A program made the translations under genes and the position numbers. The notes under the pieces were generated by a model that was not told the DNA's origin, searched no databases, and worked only from the letters and a program-made list of their open reading frames with translations. 64,000 nucleotides of DNA from Halichondria panicea (Eukaryota; Porifera; Demospongiae; Suberitida; Halichondriidae), in the NCBI RefSeq assembly GCF_963675165.1, contig NC_087380.1:7326517-7390516 (forward strand), given 5' to 3'. Shown one piece after another: positions 13,078-24,851 of this stretch (its first letter is position 1; every line of letters begins with the position of its first letter).

Positions 13078-13201
13078 TACTCGAGGCAGAGCATGTTGGC
13101 AAGGTCCACGCCGATTTTTCTTTAATAGAACAACATCTTTAATCTCTGTTCTATTCAAGAAAAATCGGCGTGGGAAATGCCCTCGGCGTTTACTCGAGGA
13201 T
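13078..13201. repeat. Long hairpin between EPS15 and the R3H gene
   Basis: Arms such as CCACGCCGATTTTTCTT / AAGAAAAATCGGCGTGG and the outer TACTCGAGGC / TACTCGAGGA-type ends fold into one extended stem with a loop at about 13130. Related CCGATTTTTCTCTTTTA sequence occurs at 56730 and 62605. It lies within the 376-base gap 12928-13303, which holds no other feature apart from the EPS15 3' end. Confidence 0.75.
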
Positions 13202-13303
13202 GTTTGGTAAACAATGTGGCCCTCTTTACCATATCTGATGTTTGTTTTGTTGATGGTGTGAGCCAGAGTCTGGGTGTGAGCTAGCTAGTAAGCCTGTAAG
13301 GAG

Positions 13304-15126
13304 ATGGTGAAAAGAGGTTCTCGTATCAGGAACCTCATCAACATCAGTGAGGATGGCGTGAGCCCCAATCAGATCCTATCTTCGGAAGAGTCCTCTGGTA
13401 CTGAATATATTGAAGAGGAGAAACCATGGCCGCCATTGGATCACCAGCCTCGTTGTAAGACCCTCTGTCGACAGGTGACAAGACGTGACCCCCGGCCACA
13501 GTCCCATCTCTTCAGGAGGGGTCCTGGAGATGGACACGAGCGGAGGAGTCGTCACTCACGACGATGGGAGAATTGTGAGATAGTATAAAGTAATGGCCGG
13601 CCGGCTAGGTTCTGAATCTAGTCAGTTAATTGTAATTAGTCTCGGGCCATACTTTGAGGTAGTATCCCCCTTCAAAGTATGGCCTACGAGACTAGATATA
13701 GTACAGTACAATAGTACAATATAGTGTTTAACTAGTACTACTAGTGTTTATTGTATTTGTATTGTTTCTGTAGCTGCTTTTCTGAGTTCTCTGATGGTGG
13801 TGATGGAGGACGAGAGTGCCACGCCTCTCCCCGAGCACCATTCCCCCCTCACACAGCTGCACAGCTCAGAGAAGCACATGCAGGTACCCACTGACATGCT
13901 CACTGTGGAAATCCTATACACAACATATCTAGTTATTGATTAAAATGTTTTTTCATCCCTAGCTGAGCTTATTGATATATTGCCTTTTCTTTTTCTCTCT
14001 CAGGTTTGGACCAGTTTCTCGTCACGAACAGAGGAGGAGCAGCGTCTGATCTTGGAGGGTGTGAGGGGTGGAGAGTGTGATCCCGCCTCTCCTCATGCTG
14101 ACACAACGACGACCACGGCTCAGGACAGCTTCAGAAAGATTGATCGACGTATTCGCTCAGTGCTGCAACACAACAGACATCTTCCTATGGTAATCTCAGC
14201 AGATCATAGCGTCTAATGTGTTAGTATAAATACAGCCACCCCCTCTCTCTCTATAGGAGCTGTTGTCTTCTTTGGAGGAGGAGCTTCGCTTCTTGTTCAC
14301 GGTTGACCACGGATCAGTGGTGTTGTCAACACACTCCCACGCCTACTCACGCCTCCTGCTGCACGGCCTGTGTCAATACATGGGGCTCAACTCAACTAGT
14401 AAGTGATAGTGTGTGTTGTGTGACTCCTGTGACTCCTGCCCACTCAGCTGTGAATGCTGAGGGTGTGAGTGTTGTCATGGTGACTGGGGACGGCTTTTCC
14501 CCACCTAGGACCTGGCTAACTAGCTACCTCAAGAATTGAGCTGTATAATAACTGAACCTTAGTATAGTTGCATTGTATATTGTATCGTTATATTTTTGTA
14601 CAAAATCAAGCTGTGCAGAATACCACAAATAATCTTATCTCAAGATTAGGCAGCACATAAAAGAGAGTGTTAGTTCTTTGATTGAGTTAGTTTACTTCCT
14701 GAGAGACACACCTCCAAAACATGATAACATTTGAGGCATGTTATTTGACACATGTGACATCACTTCCTTTATTGCCTGTGTTACATTTTGCGACCAAGCC
14801 AGTAACGTTCTTTTGGAACCTACTATACCGTTAGCCAGATAGCCTAGTACCAAGAATTCATTTACTGTACATGCTATTCCTTATAGTATAAATTATATGA
14901 AGCTAAAACTGTCGATGAACCCACTCTTTCCCTCCTCCCCTCAGGAGACCGGCTGGTGCTCCCAGTCTCAGACCAGTTCCCCCACGACCCCACGTGCCAC
15001 AGAGGCCCACGTGCCACAGAGGCCCAAGTGCCACAGAGGCCCACGTGCCACAGAGGCCCAAGTGCCACAGAGGCCCACGTGCCACAGAGGCCCAAGTGCC
15101 ACAGAGGCCCAAGTGAACTGATCTAG
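13304..15126 (+). CDS. R3HDM4: R3HDM4-like R3H-domain protein
   Basis: Five exons: 13304-13574, 13774-13883, 14004-14189, 14257-14398 and 14945-15126; 296 residues against about 268 in human R3HDM4. Phase fixes the first donor at 13575 (AAT T|GT). The family pattern is clear: AFLSSLMVVMEDE, then VWTSFSSRTEEEQR, DSFRKIDRRIRSVLQHNRHL, ELRFLFTVDH, then HSHAYSRLLLHGLCQYMGLNST and RDRLVLPVSDQFPHD. These parallel human segments around the R3H region, a predicted single-stranded nucleic-acid-binding fold with no settled role. If the last intron is retained, translation ends at 14406. The C-terminal 40 or so residues are encoded by a 17-bp tandem repeat and are unlikely to be conserved. Confidence 0.8.
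14992..15110 (+). repeat. 17-bp minisatellite, seven units, inside coding sequence
   Basis: Unit ACGTGCCACAGAGGCCC or AAGTGCCACAGAGGCCC, seven copies end to end. Because 17 is not a multiple of 3, each unit shifts the frame, so the encoded peptide repeats every 17 residues (three units). All forward frames stay open through it. Confidence 0.95.
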
Positions 15127-15745
15127 TGATTAGCTAAAATTAGGATTAGTTGAAGCTGCTATATAAGTATAGATGTTGTTATTTATGTATAGTTGTTTAC
15201 AAGCCTCCGTTCCGTTTGTGTGAAACTGTCACTGTATGTGTTCACTTTTTATTGTGTTGTTGATTATTATTGTGGACAATTAATTAAACTGTGCTACCTA
15301 GCTTCTGTGATGTAATGTGGTTTTCTATAATTATATAGATATATTTCCTACTTTGACCTCTGAGTGTGATCAATAACAAAATTAATGATGTCTATATTGC
15401 AAATGTATAGTTAACGATCTTTACCTATAAATCTACTGGCCTGCCGTCATGATCAAATACCCTTCAGTTAAGTGATGCAAGCAACGTATAATATGATGTA
15501 TGTCATACACTACGTACATGTACATTGTTTATAATTATGCATGCCATAATTATGCATGCCAGCATCGAAGATGTAAGTCAAAGTGGTTAGCTAGTCGATC
15601 TGCCCAGGACCATTTAAATTATCATTTCACTTCAGTTCACTCCAAAATCTCAACAAATATAGTAGAATTATACATTTCTAAGGGTGAGTTTTAATTTGAA
15701 AGGCAGTAGATACATTAGAGTTATAGAGTTAGTCTACCATTGACG
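15127..15745. other. Convergent intergenic region
   Basis: Between the R3H gene (+) and the kinase-like gene (-). AT-rich with TAATTATGCATGCCA direct repeats near 15536-15560. No coding or RNA feature seen beyond presumed 3' UTRs of both genes. Confidence 0.5.
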
Positions 15746-18700
15746 TCAACATAAGTCAGCAATATCCTTCAACGGTTCGCTGGACCGAATTTTGCTGATA
15801 ACTGCTTTAGAATCTGGGTAGTACTTCTCCACTATGATTGCCAGGGAGTGCCTGTCATGGCTCGGTTGCATCGGCCTGAATGCCATCGCATCTGGATGGC
15901 GTATCGAATCGCAATAATTATACCCCTTTGGGTACAAGGGCCGTTTCCCCTTCCCACAAAAGCGAGCAAGGTCATAGTCAATCAGGTACCCATCACGGCC
16001 GTCTTTGTCAAACACCAAGTTGTTTTGTCTGATGTCCCCGTGAACGTACTCCTTCTTGTGCAGTTTGTGCAGCATACACAAGATGTTACGGAACTGTGAA
16101 AGAGAAACTGGTTCGTGACCCCCATCATAGTACTTGTACTCTATGTATGAAAGCCTTTTGTCCATAGTGAGGAATTTCTCTTTCACCACCACACCAGCAA
16201 TTTTCATGACGTCAACATTGCTCAACAGTGCTGATTCATGCGTATCGAAGAATTTGACTACTGTCTTGTGACCATCTTCAGTATTCAGATACGTTCTGTT
16301 GTTTTCGTTTGCCTTCAGTGGAGTGACTGATATGTCCTTGAATGGTATGGCACATTCCAAAGCATTGTAGAATATAGGCGTCTCTGCTAAGAACTGAATT
16401 CCGATGGATAGTGTGGCCAAGAAGGACGGATTGAAAGCCAATACTTCCGTGATAATCGGTACAGCCCAAATTTTTTTGTTGCCTATCAAATAAGCCCACA
16501 ATGTGGCTGAGAGGGGGGTTCCTGACAGCCCAAGAACTATCATGCATCGATCATCTGAAAGAACTGATTGATTGATGGCAGCATATTTTGCATACAGTGC
16601 AGTCTCATTATCAGCGGTATGCATGTCAAACATCTTTAGGTCCGATACAAAGATACTCTCGGCAAAATCGGATTCTGTTATGCGAACACCCAATATATCT
16701 GCTGCTTCAGGGTTGCCTGGGTTTTTAGGTCTCGTTCGGACAGGCCCTTGATGAATGATCGTTACGTTAGGACAGGAGCACAGTAGCATATTGAGGCCTG
16801 CAGAGAAAATTGCAGAAAAACACAATTCACTTATCCGCAGTGACCTGGTTGAACGGATGCTAAAAGGTACATTTTCCTCATCCTTGCTCGTTCTACAAGC
16901 CATTTTGATATGGGCAGAGGCTTTGGTTAGGGATTGTAAGTCCAGTGTGAGCTGTTGCCCTTCAAAATCCACACTCCAAGGAGAAGGAGAAGGAGAAGGA
17001 GAAGCGGAAGCTTTCTGGAATTTTAAATAAACGTCATACAGGGACATCGCAAACCAGTGCGTCTGTAGTGGCATCCGCTGGAACACAACATTCTTCGTTT
17101 TGGCAGTGTGGCTGATGCTCTCCATATCCCATTTTGGCCCTAAAAGCAGTGTGCATTACAATGGGGATCGTTACATATAATTATTGTCATCCAATTCATA
17201 CATTGCATGTGTGTATCTGAGTCACTACACAGACGTATATGTGACAGGCTCTGGGAAAAGGGCCTAATTGATATTAGTATTGAGCAATAGCCACATTTAT
17301 AAAAAAAAATGTCTTGAACTTATAAGCTATCTACAGTCATTCTACTACCTTTACACCGAAGCGCTTTGTCTAATCTTTGAGTGGGTATTTTCTCAATACA
17401 AATATTTGATACAGCTTTCGAGTTTCCAACACGCATAACTCAGGCATGAAACGAGGTTATGTGTACACTATGCATATCATTGCTCTATCATCTGGTATAG
17501 ATTGTGAAAAATCATAGCTTGCGCCAATTAGGCCCTTTTCCCAGAGCCTGTAACATATATGTACTAGTTAATGCACTGTTGCGAGTTGGCCAAGCGGAAG
17601 CTCATGTAGCTCGAGAACTTCCGCGAGGCCAATAATATCCATAGAGACGAGCGTAAAACAGTGCATTAACTGGTTTGTAGTTTTTAGCTTCTTGCAGCTA
17701 CCAATAGCTATCGCTCTAGTATAGAGCTAACTACTAAGTAGAATAGCAACCTTCTACAAACAGATTTTGCTATTACAATGGCCTTCAATGTACTGGTAAG
17801 CAAAACTAACCTTTACTCGAGAACAAAGCCTTTGTTTGCAAGATAGCATTGATTCAGTGACAGCAAAAAAATTATTGTCTCATAAATTAGCCGGCCTTTA
17901 TTACATACACTTGGGATTAGGCCGTCCAACTTTTAGAGGGCAGCTAAAAGATGAGACTAGCAAAGCACAGTAAATGCTACTGCTGAGTCAGCAAAAACGA
18001 AAAGCAATTTGGCCTGGAATGTCATTAAAAGGTCATAATTAGTGAAAGTTCAAGTGATGTCCGACCTCCCCTCCTATGGCATTGTTAGCATACATGTAGA
18101 TTTTCCTTTAAATTTCTGTGCAAAAAACTACGAGTTATACTGTATAGCGCGAAATTTTCGTGGATTTTGTGGGTTAGCAATCCTACACGAAAATTAAGTC
18201 CGCAAAAATTGTTCTTTAATTAGAATTATCTGCTATAACGTGCAAAGATTAAAGGCGTGGCTTCCGGTAAGCAGTCATTCCACGAACATTGTGCAACGAA
18301 ATGCTTTTAGAGGCCATTCCACGAAATATAAGTGCCTCGAAAATTTCGCGCTATGGGCTCAAGGCTTGTACTATACGTTTAGCTTATCGATATCAATGAA
18401 TATAATTATGCTTATTACTGTTTGACGGTACTGTCACTATAATATTGTAAGAACGATGGCCTATTATTATGCCTCGGTGCACATGCACAAGCGAGGTATA
18501 CGGTAGTGTGTTTGTGTGTCTGTGTGTGTGTGTGTGTAGACTGCTACAGCTGCTCAAGGATCAATGAAGTGCAAGTAAGAGTTTCTATAGGCTTCTAGTC
18601 ATGTTTTCTTGGATTTTAATTCGTGGATTTGCAAAATAAAGCTTCGTTCTCGAGTTATGCCTAGTTTTGCTTACTTGGAATGCCATTGCAGCCTTTTCAG

Positions 18701-19960
18701 AAGAGTCCGTAGCAAAACCTGTTCAAACTTTTGGCATCGATCGTTTTTAACAACAATCCTCGTCGATCATTACCCACTCTTTGAGATTCTGGATTCTGCA
18801 TGCAGTCAGCAAAATATCATAATCAAGCTATTAGTCGAGCTAGCTATTAGTAGCTTTATGTTATGTAGCTTTGGCACCTCCACCGAGGCATCAGCACCCG
18901 CGGTGCTTTCATTCAAGCAAGTGATTGTAAAGGCTGTCTTTCTACATCTTTATTGAAGGCACTTTAAGTGAACTTGTCTATAGTGCAAATACTCACTGTT
19001 GCCAACAGAGATTGCTAAGGTCTGGTTCTCGGAGACGGACGGCATATCGGAGATCTCGGAGACGGATGGGGACAGGTCCACTGCAGGATAATAGAAAAGA
19101 ACGAGTTACGGGCAACCCGTGACATTCAACTGCTGCTATCAACATGGTATCAATTACTAGTACAGCCAGCAAACATCATACACTCATTTCGTATGTGTAC
19201 AGAGCAACTGCAGGTCTACTTTCCTTGGTTAACTGTGTAGTTATGAAGCAATGATTTTATGACCACACTGTCACAAGTGCGAGTGCTCATGAAGTGTTAA
19301 TTTACCTACACCACTGCACTGACTTGTTTGTGTAGGCCGCTTAATTTTCTTTTGTTTACGCTCAAATTCTATTTGTTGCTCGAGTTCCTCTCGTTCACAC
19401 TTAGCTCTCTTCTTGAAGTCTGTGTAGTCGATAATAATAAAGCAATGAGTCACAATAATTATGACTGAGTTGTGAAGTGCTTATGAAGGGAAGTGCTTAT
19501 AAAGTGTTGAAATTTACCTTTAAAGGTCTTCTCCAATTCTCTTAACTCAGCATTGACATCTTGATGGCGAAGAGACGACATATTTTTCCAAAATACCGTA
19601 CCCTCGCGAAAATACGCCCACCCTTTTCTGCAAGAAGTCTAGGCTTTATCATAGATAGTGTAATAAAAGGGATTGGAAACGGGATCACGTGGGCTTATCA
19701 ATGCAATGTAATGAACTTGGGGCCTTGTGGACAATCCAGGCTGCGCGTAACGCAGCTATAAGCGCTAAATTACGTCCGTCCAGAGATACAAAGACAAGGT
19801 TTTCTCCTGTTCTAGGACAAAGGTAAAGCACTAAAACTAGTAGCAGTATATTTATTAGAGCCTCTCTTACCATGTAGATACTTATTATTTATTGGGACCT
19901 TATTTACCAGTCCTATATCAGAAATTGGCAGCATTTTCAAACTGGAATGACTTTCTGTAC
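15746..19960 (-). CDS. Coiled-coil / divergent protein-kinase-like protein
   Basis: The large 3' exon (15746-17139) carries a kinase-like fold: VVKFFD (candidate ATP-binding Lys), HGDIRQNN in place of HRDLKPEN (Asp and Asn kept) and DYDLAR in place of DFG. An acceptor at 17140 and matching phase join it to exons 18997-19080, 19306-19419 and 19518-19559, which encode a charged coiled coil (ELRELEKTFKDFKKRAK...EELEQQIEFERKQKK). A further exon at about 19871-19960 fits in phase, with a possible ATG at 19934 (565 residues in all). The 5' end is uncertain, and the kinase exon could alternatively be an intronless gene starting at the ATG at 17125 (459 residues). Such kinase-like tails are reminiscent of Crinkler or FunK1-type families; substrate unknown. 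Confidence 0.65.
17241..17553. repeat. Terminal-inverted-repeat element, perfect arms of about 26 bp
   Basis: Left end CAGGCTCTGGGAAAAGGGCC is exactly complementary to the right end GGCCCTTTTCCCAGAGCCTG, and the match extends a further six bases inward (TAATTG / CAATTA). The interior (ATAACTCAGGCATGAAACGA, TGCTCTATCATCTGGTATA) recurs without the ends at about 53990-54145. It lies in the large intron of the kinase-like gene. Confidence 0.85.
17564..17674. repeat. Short TIR element (AGTTAATGCACTGTT)
   Basis: CTAGTTAATGCACTGTT at the left is complementary to AACAGTGCATTAACTGG at the right, with a further internal palindrome (CGGAAGCTC...GAACTTCCG). About 110 bases. Intronic, adjacent to the preceding element. 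Confidence 0.75.
18137..18357. repeat. Interspersed repeat, TATAGCGCGAAATTTTCG family, copy 1
   Basis: About 220 bases with complementary ends (TATAGCGCGAAATTTTCG versus CGAAAATTTCGCGCTA). It contains AAGATTAAAGGCGTGGCTTC and CCGGTAAGCAGTCATTCCAC, repeated almost word for word in copy 2 at 34933-35146. It lies in the intron of the kinase-like gene. Confidence 0.85.
18466..18760. repeat. Interspersed repeat, ATTATGCCTCG family, copy 1
   Basis: Begins ATTATGCCTCGGTGCA, has a (GT)n tract, then GTTTCTATAGGCTTCTAGTC and CTTGGATTTTAATTCGTGGA. The same order of motifs is at 21335-21640, and the start of a third copy meets the right window edge at about 63955-64000. No protein signal. Confidence 0.7.
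19600..19790. repeat. Repeat with inverted partner at 21165-21290
   Basis: CTTTATCATAGATAGTGTAA and GGGATTGGAAACGG are answered on the opposite strand by TTACTACACTATCTATGGCT and CCGTTTCCAATCCC at 21195-21240. Also shared is the CAGGCTGCGC / GCGCAGCCTG pair. It sits in an intron of the kinase-like gene. Confidence 0.65.
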
Positions 19961-19999
19961 CTATATCTTTTTTGTTATACAAGCAATATTAAAGATTGA

Positions 20000-22579
20000 T
20001 GATGTTGTTGATAGAGAATTAGGTAAGGAATGAAATGGTGTTGAGTTGGCCCTGCTAAGTACTAAGAAAAGTTCACAACATGGTGATAAAATGACAAATT
20101 GACCTAAATTTATGTCCACTTTTCCGTACCTCTCTTTGGCATATAATTTGTCGTGAGTATTTCTAAATGCCTTTATATTATAGTGAGTGCTGTATATTGT
20201 GCAATAGACACCTTCATTTGACTGAACAAAGCCTTATTTTGGCAGTAGCTGTGATGTTTAGTCTACATGTATAATTACAAATTGACGTATGTACATGTAT
20301 ATACTGGTCATACGTTATTATGTTACTACCGTCTTGTTTACTTGCCCATGGGTGATATATACTATAGGGTTGGAGAATGAATACCTGGACGACTGGGACA
20401 CTGGGAAAAATCGGTTTCTAGCCGTAAGGAGCTAAGTGCACTGGCTGCAACAAGATGCTGTAGTGATGCCACAAGGACTGAAGTTCACAGCCAGGTACGT
20501 ATATATACAATGTGTATTGTAAACCTAAAACTCCCCTCGCCCCTTTGCAGTCAAATCATTCATTGACATGGTAGGAGACTTGTTCATCCTCCCTGATGCA
20601 AGTGCTTTTCTGAGTGAGCAAATCGGCTAGAACCCTCTCGAAGTGTTTAACTACATTTCTATTTGATGCACATAATTATTTTTTTTACGTGTGATCAAAC
20701 AACCATAATTATAATTATGAATCGAATCAACTATATACACTAAGAGTATAAGAGTGTGAGTACACAATATGCTAAAGTGATAGCTATTAAATTGTATTTC
20801 CCTTGTAAATCATCCATTCATAGCTACAACTTTGTTGCTCAAAGTCAGTGCAGTTACATGATGCTGGCACTAGCTGCTAAATATCTTGAATCCTTCGTCT
20901 TCACAAACAGAGGCTTAGTGGCTTCTCTCGATCTCAGTAGAGTGTTTCTCTGTATTAAAAGGGACAAATATTAAAATGGACAAGCAAGCTAGCTATACAA
21001 ATGTAGACTGGTATTTTGGACTTATACCTTCGATGCTCATCACTGCTCTTTAGCTCTAGCTCTTATCAAGGTCTCATGTGCTGTCTGTCTGCTCTGTAAT
21101 CTGTGCTGCCATCCCAAGGTGATGTGAAGAAACTATTATTAGCTTCCGGTGCAGTGAATTAACTTCCTGCGCAGCCTGGACTGGCCGACAATCGCGGTCC
21201 GTTTCCAATCCCTCTTACTACACTATCTATGGCTTTATTAGGGGACTGGGCGTTTAATCGCGAAAGGCGAGTTTTCATTCGAACATACGCCCACCCGCGG
21301 CCTCAAATCGAGGTTTACACTTGCTCTATGCCAATCTTTATTATGCCTCGAGGCGTAGCCGCACGAGGGATACAGTAAAGCTGACTGTGTGTGTGTGTGT
21401 GTCTGTCTGTCTCTGTGTGTGTGTGTATTCCAGCTATAACTGCTCAACGGTTGCAATGCGACGAAAGCTAACAGCTTCTATAGGCTTCTAGCCACGTTCT
21501 CTTGGATTTTGATTCGTGGATTAGCAAACTAAAGCTTCTTTCTCGAGTTATGGCTAGTTTGACTCACATTGAAGGCTGTTGCAGTCTCTTCAGAATCTTT
21601 CATAGCATCATCTGTCCGCACAAACTTTCTATTCAACATATGAGTTAGCCTTGCACTAAAGCGCTAGCTTTTTGTTAGCTACAATACTCAGAAAATATCT
21701 GTTAAAACAGCTAGCTAGCAGTACAGTAGAGTCTAGCCATTTTGTGAAATTGATCTCTTTGGACACACCCTTTAATTATTCCTGTGGATGTAATGCGCAT
21801 GCGCGCTCATTCCCCAGTGTAAGAAATAATATCCAAGATCCAGATCCAGATCCTCCTGGCAGAATCATCTTTGTCTTGAAGGCCTGGTAAGCCACAAAAC
21901 ACACTACCATATAACAATAATATTATAGATAACAATAATTATGCATGTACACAGGTCTTTTCTTCTTAGATGTTATATATGCTGAACTACAAATCAATTT
22001 TCTTCTTTCTTGAGATCCACATAATACAACAATAGATGCATGTAAATAAGTCTTTTCTTCTCAGTGACTTTATATAGATAAGCTAACTTTATATAAAATT
22101 CATTATAGAAACTAATATAACTTTTCAGCGAAAGCAAAAGCATGGCAAGAGGCATTAGCACAGCGCCAGCTTGAACACTAGTTAATTTATTGTATTTTCA
22201 TTGTATGAACATTTTATTGACAATAACAATGTTATAAACTAATGCATGAGTATGATTAAAGCATGACAAGAGAATGAACATGAAGAAGTGGACTCTGACT
22301 CTATTCGTTGATGTTAGATGTAGCAGAAACTTCTCAAAGGATGGTAGGTCATACTCCTACAGAGTATGACCTATCATCTGGATCATTATGCCGATTCAGC
22401 AAAAAGCTAAAAAGATAAAATTAATGACACACAAAGTATCTACCTTAATTAATTTTGGCAGGCTGCTGAATAAAATGCAATGTGCGCTACAAGTTCTATA
22501 CCAGACACTTCAGTTGACATTGCCATTAATAATGGGGTAAACGTCTCTGTGCTGAACATAGGTGTACAGTTCTGTACAG
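20000..22579. other. Gene-poor, repeat-rich interval
   Basis: No ORF here looks like a real gene. Contents: the inverted partner at 21165-21290, a second ATTATGCCTCG-family copy (21335-21640, including a GT/CT microsatellite at 21388-21425), and a 40-base perfect hairpin near 22343-22378 (GGTAGGTCATACTC / GAGTATGACCTATC). The rest is AT-rich spacer. Confidence 0.6.
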
Positions 22580-23154
22580 AATTCCAAGCTTTTCAATAAT
22601 TGAAGTTGAACTGAGGCAAGGAACATTTCAGTTTGAACATTTAGATGGATCTGTACGTGTGTATGATGGATTCTTGAGATCAGACCAGAGCTTTCCAGAC
22701 CCTTCTAGACCGTCTACCACCCCTTTTGCTATCACTATTAAAGACCATTGTTTTGTTGATGTAAGTTGCTTCCCAATTTTATTGTACTGGCGCATACTCA
22801 AATACTATATGCTTCTCTTACAGGTTGAAGAGTTTTGTAAAGTTGTGTACGTACGACACCTAAAGGCTTTTGACAAGCTTGGTTTTCTAATCGTATGGGA
22901 TTGGCTACTTAATGATGGAAACTGTGATGATGATACTGATAGTAGTGTGTGTGACAGAATATCTAGTGAAGAGTTTGCATCCCAAGAAGAAGACACTCAA
23001 GAGAGCTGTGTTCCATTTAAATGCATAGGTGTCACTCGTGATACGGAGTATCAGAACATTCTCCGTAAAGTTAAGGATATAATTAAAAGTGCATGGTGAG
23101 ATTGTTCCAGTGAAGATGAAACCTGAGCCAGAGAATATTGTTGATCCTGAGTGA
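22580..23154 (+). pseudogene. HIRAN-like domain remnant, frameshifted
   Basis: Two exons can be joined (about 22580-22760 and from 22824). They read IIEVELRQGTFQFEHLDGSV, then VEEFCKVVYVRHLKAFDKLG, an acidic stretch, and VPFKCIGVTRDTEYQNIL. The main frame stops at 23097-23099, but shifting frame continues as HGEIVPVKMKPEPENIVDPE before a second stop at 23152-23154. The order FKCIG...GEIVPVKMKPEPEN resembles the first strands of HIRAN domains (DNA-end-binding fold). Missing the C-terminal half. Either a pseudogene or, less likely, a gene with an unrecognised small intron. Confidence 0.5.
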
Positions 23155-23297
23155 AGCTTTCTACTTGAACCTTACCTCCTCTGCTGAGAGAGCCGTATTG
23201 TCAACGATGACCTGCCTAATACTGTGATCATCTATGACGATGAAGGTACAAGTAGCGACTTCCTTATAATTAATACGTTTTTACACTTTTAATTGCA

Positions 23298-24380
23298 GAT
23301 TTCGATGAGTTGCTTTTCTTCAACAAATCTCCACAGATTGTTGGTACGAGCCTCACTGTGGACTACACCATATCCGGGTGTGCTCGAGTTTTATGTGAAG
23401 TCAGAGCAAGAACAGATGAATTTGATTGTACATCTGATGTTTGTTTGTTCTGTTAGATGATGTCTTGCATGGGCCAAATATATTGTTCAGTGTTTGCCAC
23501 ATAAGAATGTGTGTGCATTACTATATAGAACTATTATCTCTCCCTCCTCCCCCCCCCCCCCCACACACAGGCTCTCCCCCTACTGGTAGCTTCACTGGAC
23601 AATGGTACCAAGAGTCAGTCACAAGCAGGAGGTCTATCAATAGGCTTTTTATAACTGTTGTGCCATATTGCCCCAGTCAAATTGTTCCAATATTTGAAGA
23701 CAGAAAGTTTCGTACAGGTATATGTAAAACACAGTCCATATTTAACTACTCATAACTCATAACAACATGCAGGAGAGATACTCATGATGCATTTCACTTT
23801 CAGCTACCCTATTCTTAAGTGTATGCACTAATATATACTATATGCGTTTACATAGCTCCAGCAGATAACAATAGCAATCCTCTATTGTTTCAACTCTCCT
23901 GCAGACATCCCACAGTGTAGTGTGGTATTCACTGACCAGCAGTACGAGGTTGACCCTGTATCTGGTGATGTGACTGTGGAGTGAGCCGGAACTGGACCAA
24001 CTGCTGAAGTCAATGTCAACAAGTTCATGTGTCATCTGCCTGATGGAACGTCTACAGATTGTGAGTTAACCACCACCGCAAACCACCTCACCAAACACTG
24101 AGACCTTAGTCTGCATGCATGCCTACACTTACACTAATAATCATAATTGTTTGTAATTATTGTCAAGTTTCCGCACCACTTCCCACGCACGCATGCATCA
24201 CTTTACATGCCCCTCCCCTACACTCATGCAGGCACCAGTCCATTTATGCTCCCTGGTCTAGCTCCTGGTGACCACATATTCACAGTAAGGCCTCAACAAG
24301 TCAGTGACTCTAGCGTGACTCAATGTGAGAGTAGTAGGAGGGGGTTGATAGGTCAATCCATTATCATCAGACTGTAACAA
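23298..24380 (+). pseudogene. Decayed extracellular-domain gene
   Basis: Exon-like blocks with splice borders: 23298-23437 (FDELLFFNKSPQIVGTSLTV...), 23571-23717 (GSFTGQWYQESVTSRRSINR...), 23907-24059 (IPQCSVVFTDQQYEVDPVSG...) and 24231-24338 (SPFMLPGLAPGDHIFTVRP). The third block has an in-frame TGA at 23982-23984 after GDVTVE, followed by further sensible frame. The Cys pattern and LPGLAPGDH motif suggest a fibronectin- or HYR-like extracellular repeat, but I cannot name the family. Likely a pseudogene; 23155-23297 may be part of it. Confidence 0.4.
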
Positions 24381-24850
24381 CACAATAATCAGTCGTTAGA
24401 TTCATAGGTAGAAAAACAACAACTAGTTTTTAAATTTAAGAACAAAATAGCATTTCCTAGGCTGTTTTTTTTATTAGCAATGTAGATTTAAATTTAGTGT
24501 TATTTTGATATGGTATCTCAATACAAGTCGAGTTTGTGTACAATAAATCATACTGATTGCGCATGCACAATTTTAGCAACCGTTTCTATTTGAATATCTG
24601 TGTTTCAATAATTTGTCAACAGACGGGTCATCCCCCGAGTCAACTTCTTCCTTGAAGTGATCGTAGTTCAGCAGTAACTGTTTCCAACTGTCCTTGTAGA
24701 CTATACTTTGTCGTTCCATGGTGAGCCAAAAAAACATCATGATGCAATTACAATTATGGTATAAAGTTCACAGTTCGCTTATATAATCTCTGATAACTAA
24801 AATACTGTTTCAGTTTGAATGTTGTTTGGCTAGATTAGTCTCTTCCCATC
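24381..24850. other. AT-rich spacer
   Basis: Between the decayed gene and the 3' end of the proline-rich secreted protein. No coding, RNA or repeat feature recognised. Confidence 0.5.
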
Positions 24851-24851
24851 T

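Noticed and set aside
18609-18956. 115-residue plus-strand ORF
   Set aside because: Overlaps an interspersed repeat and has no homology-like motif or splice support.
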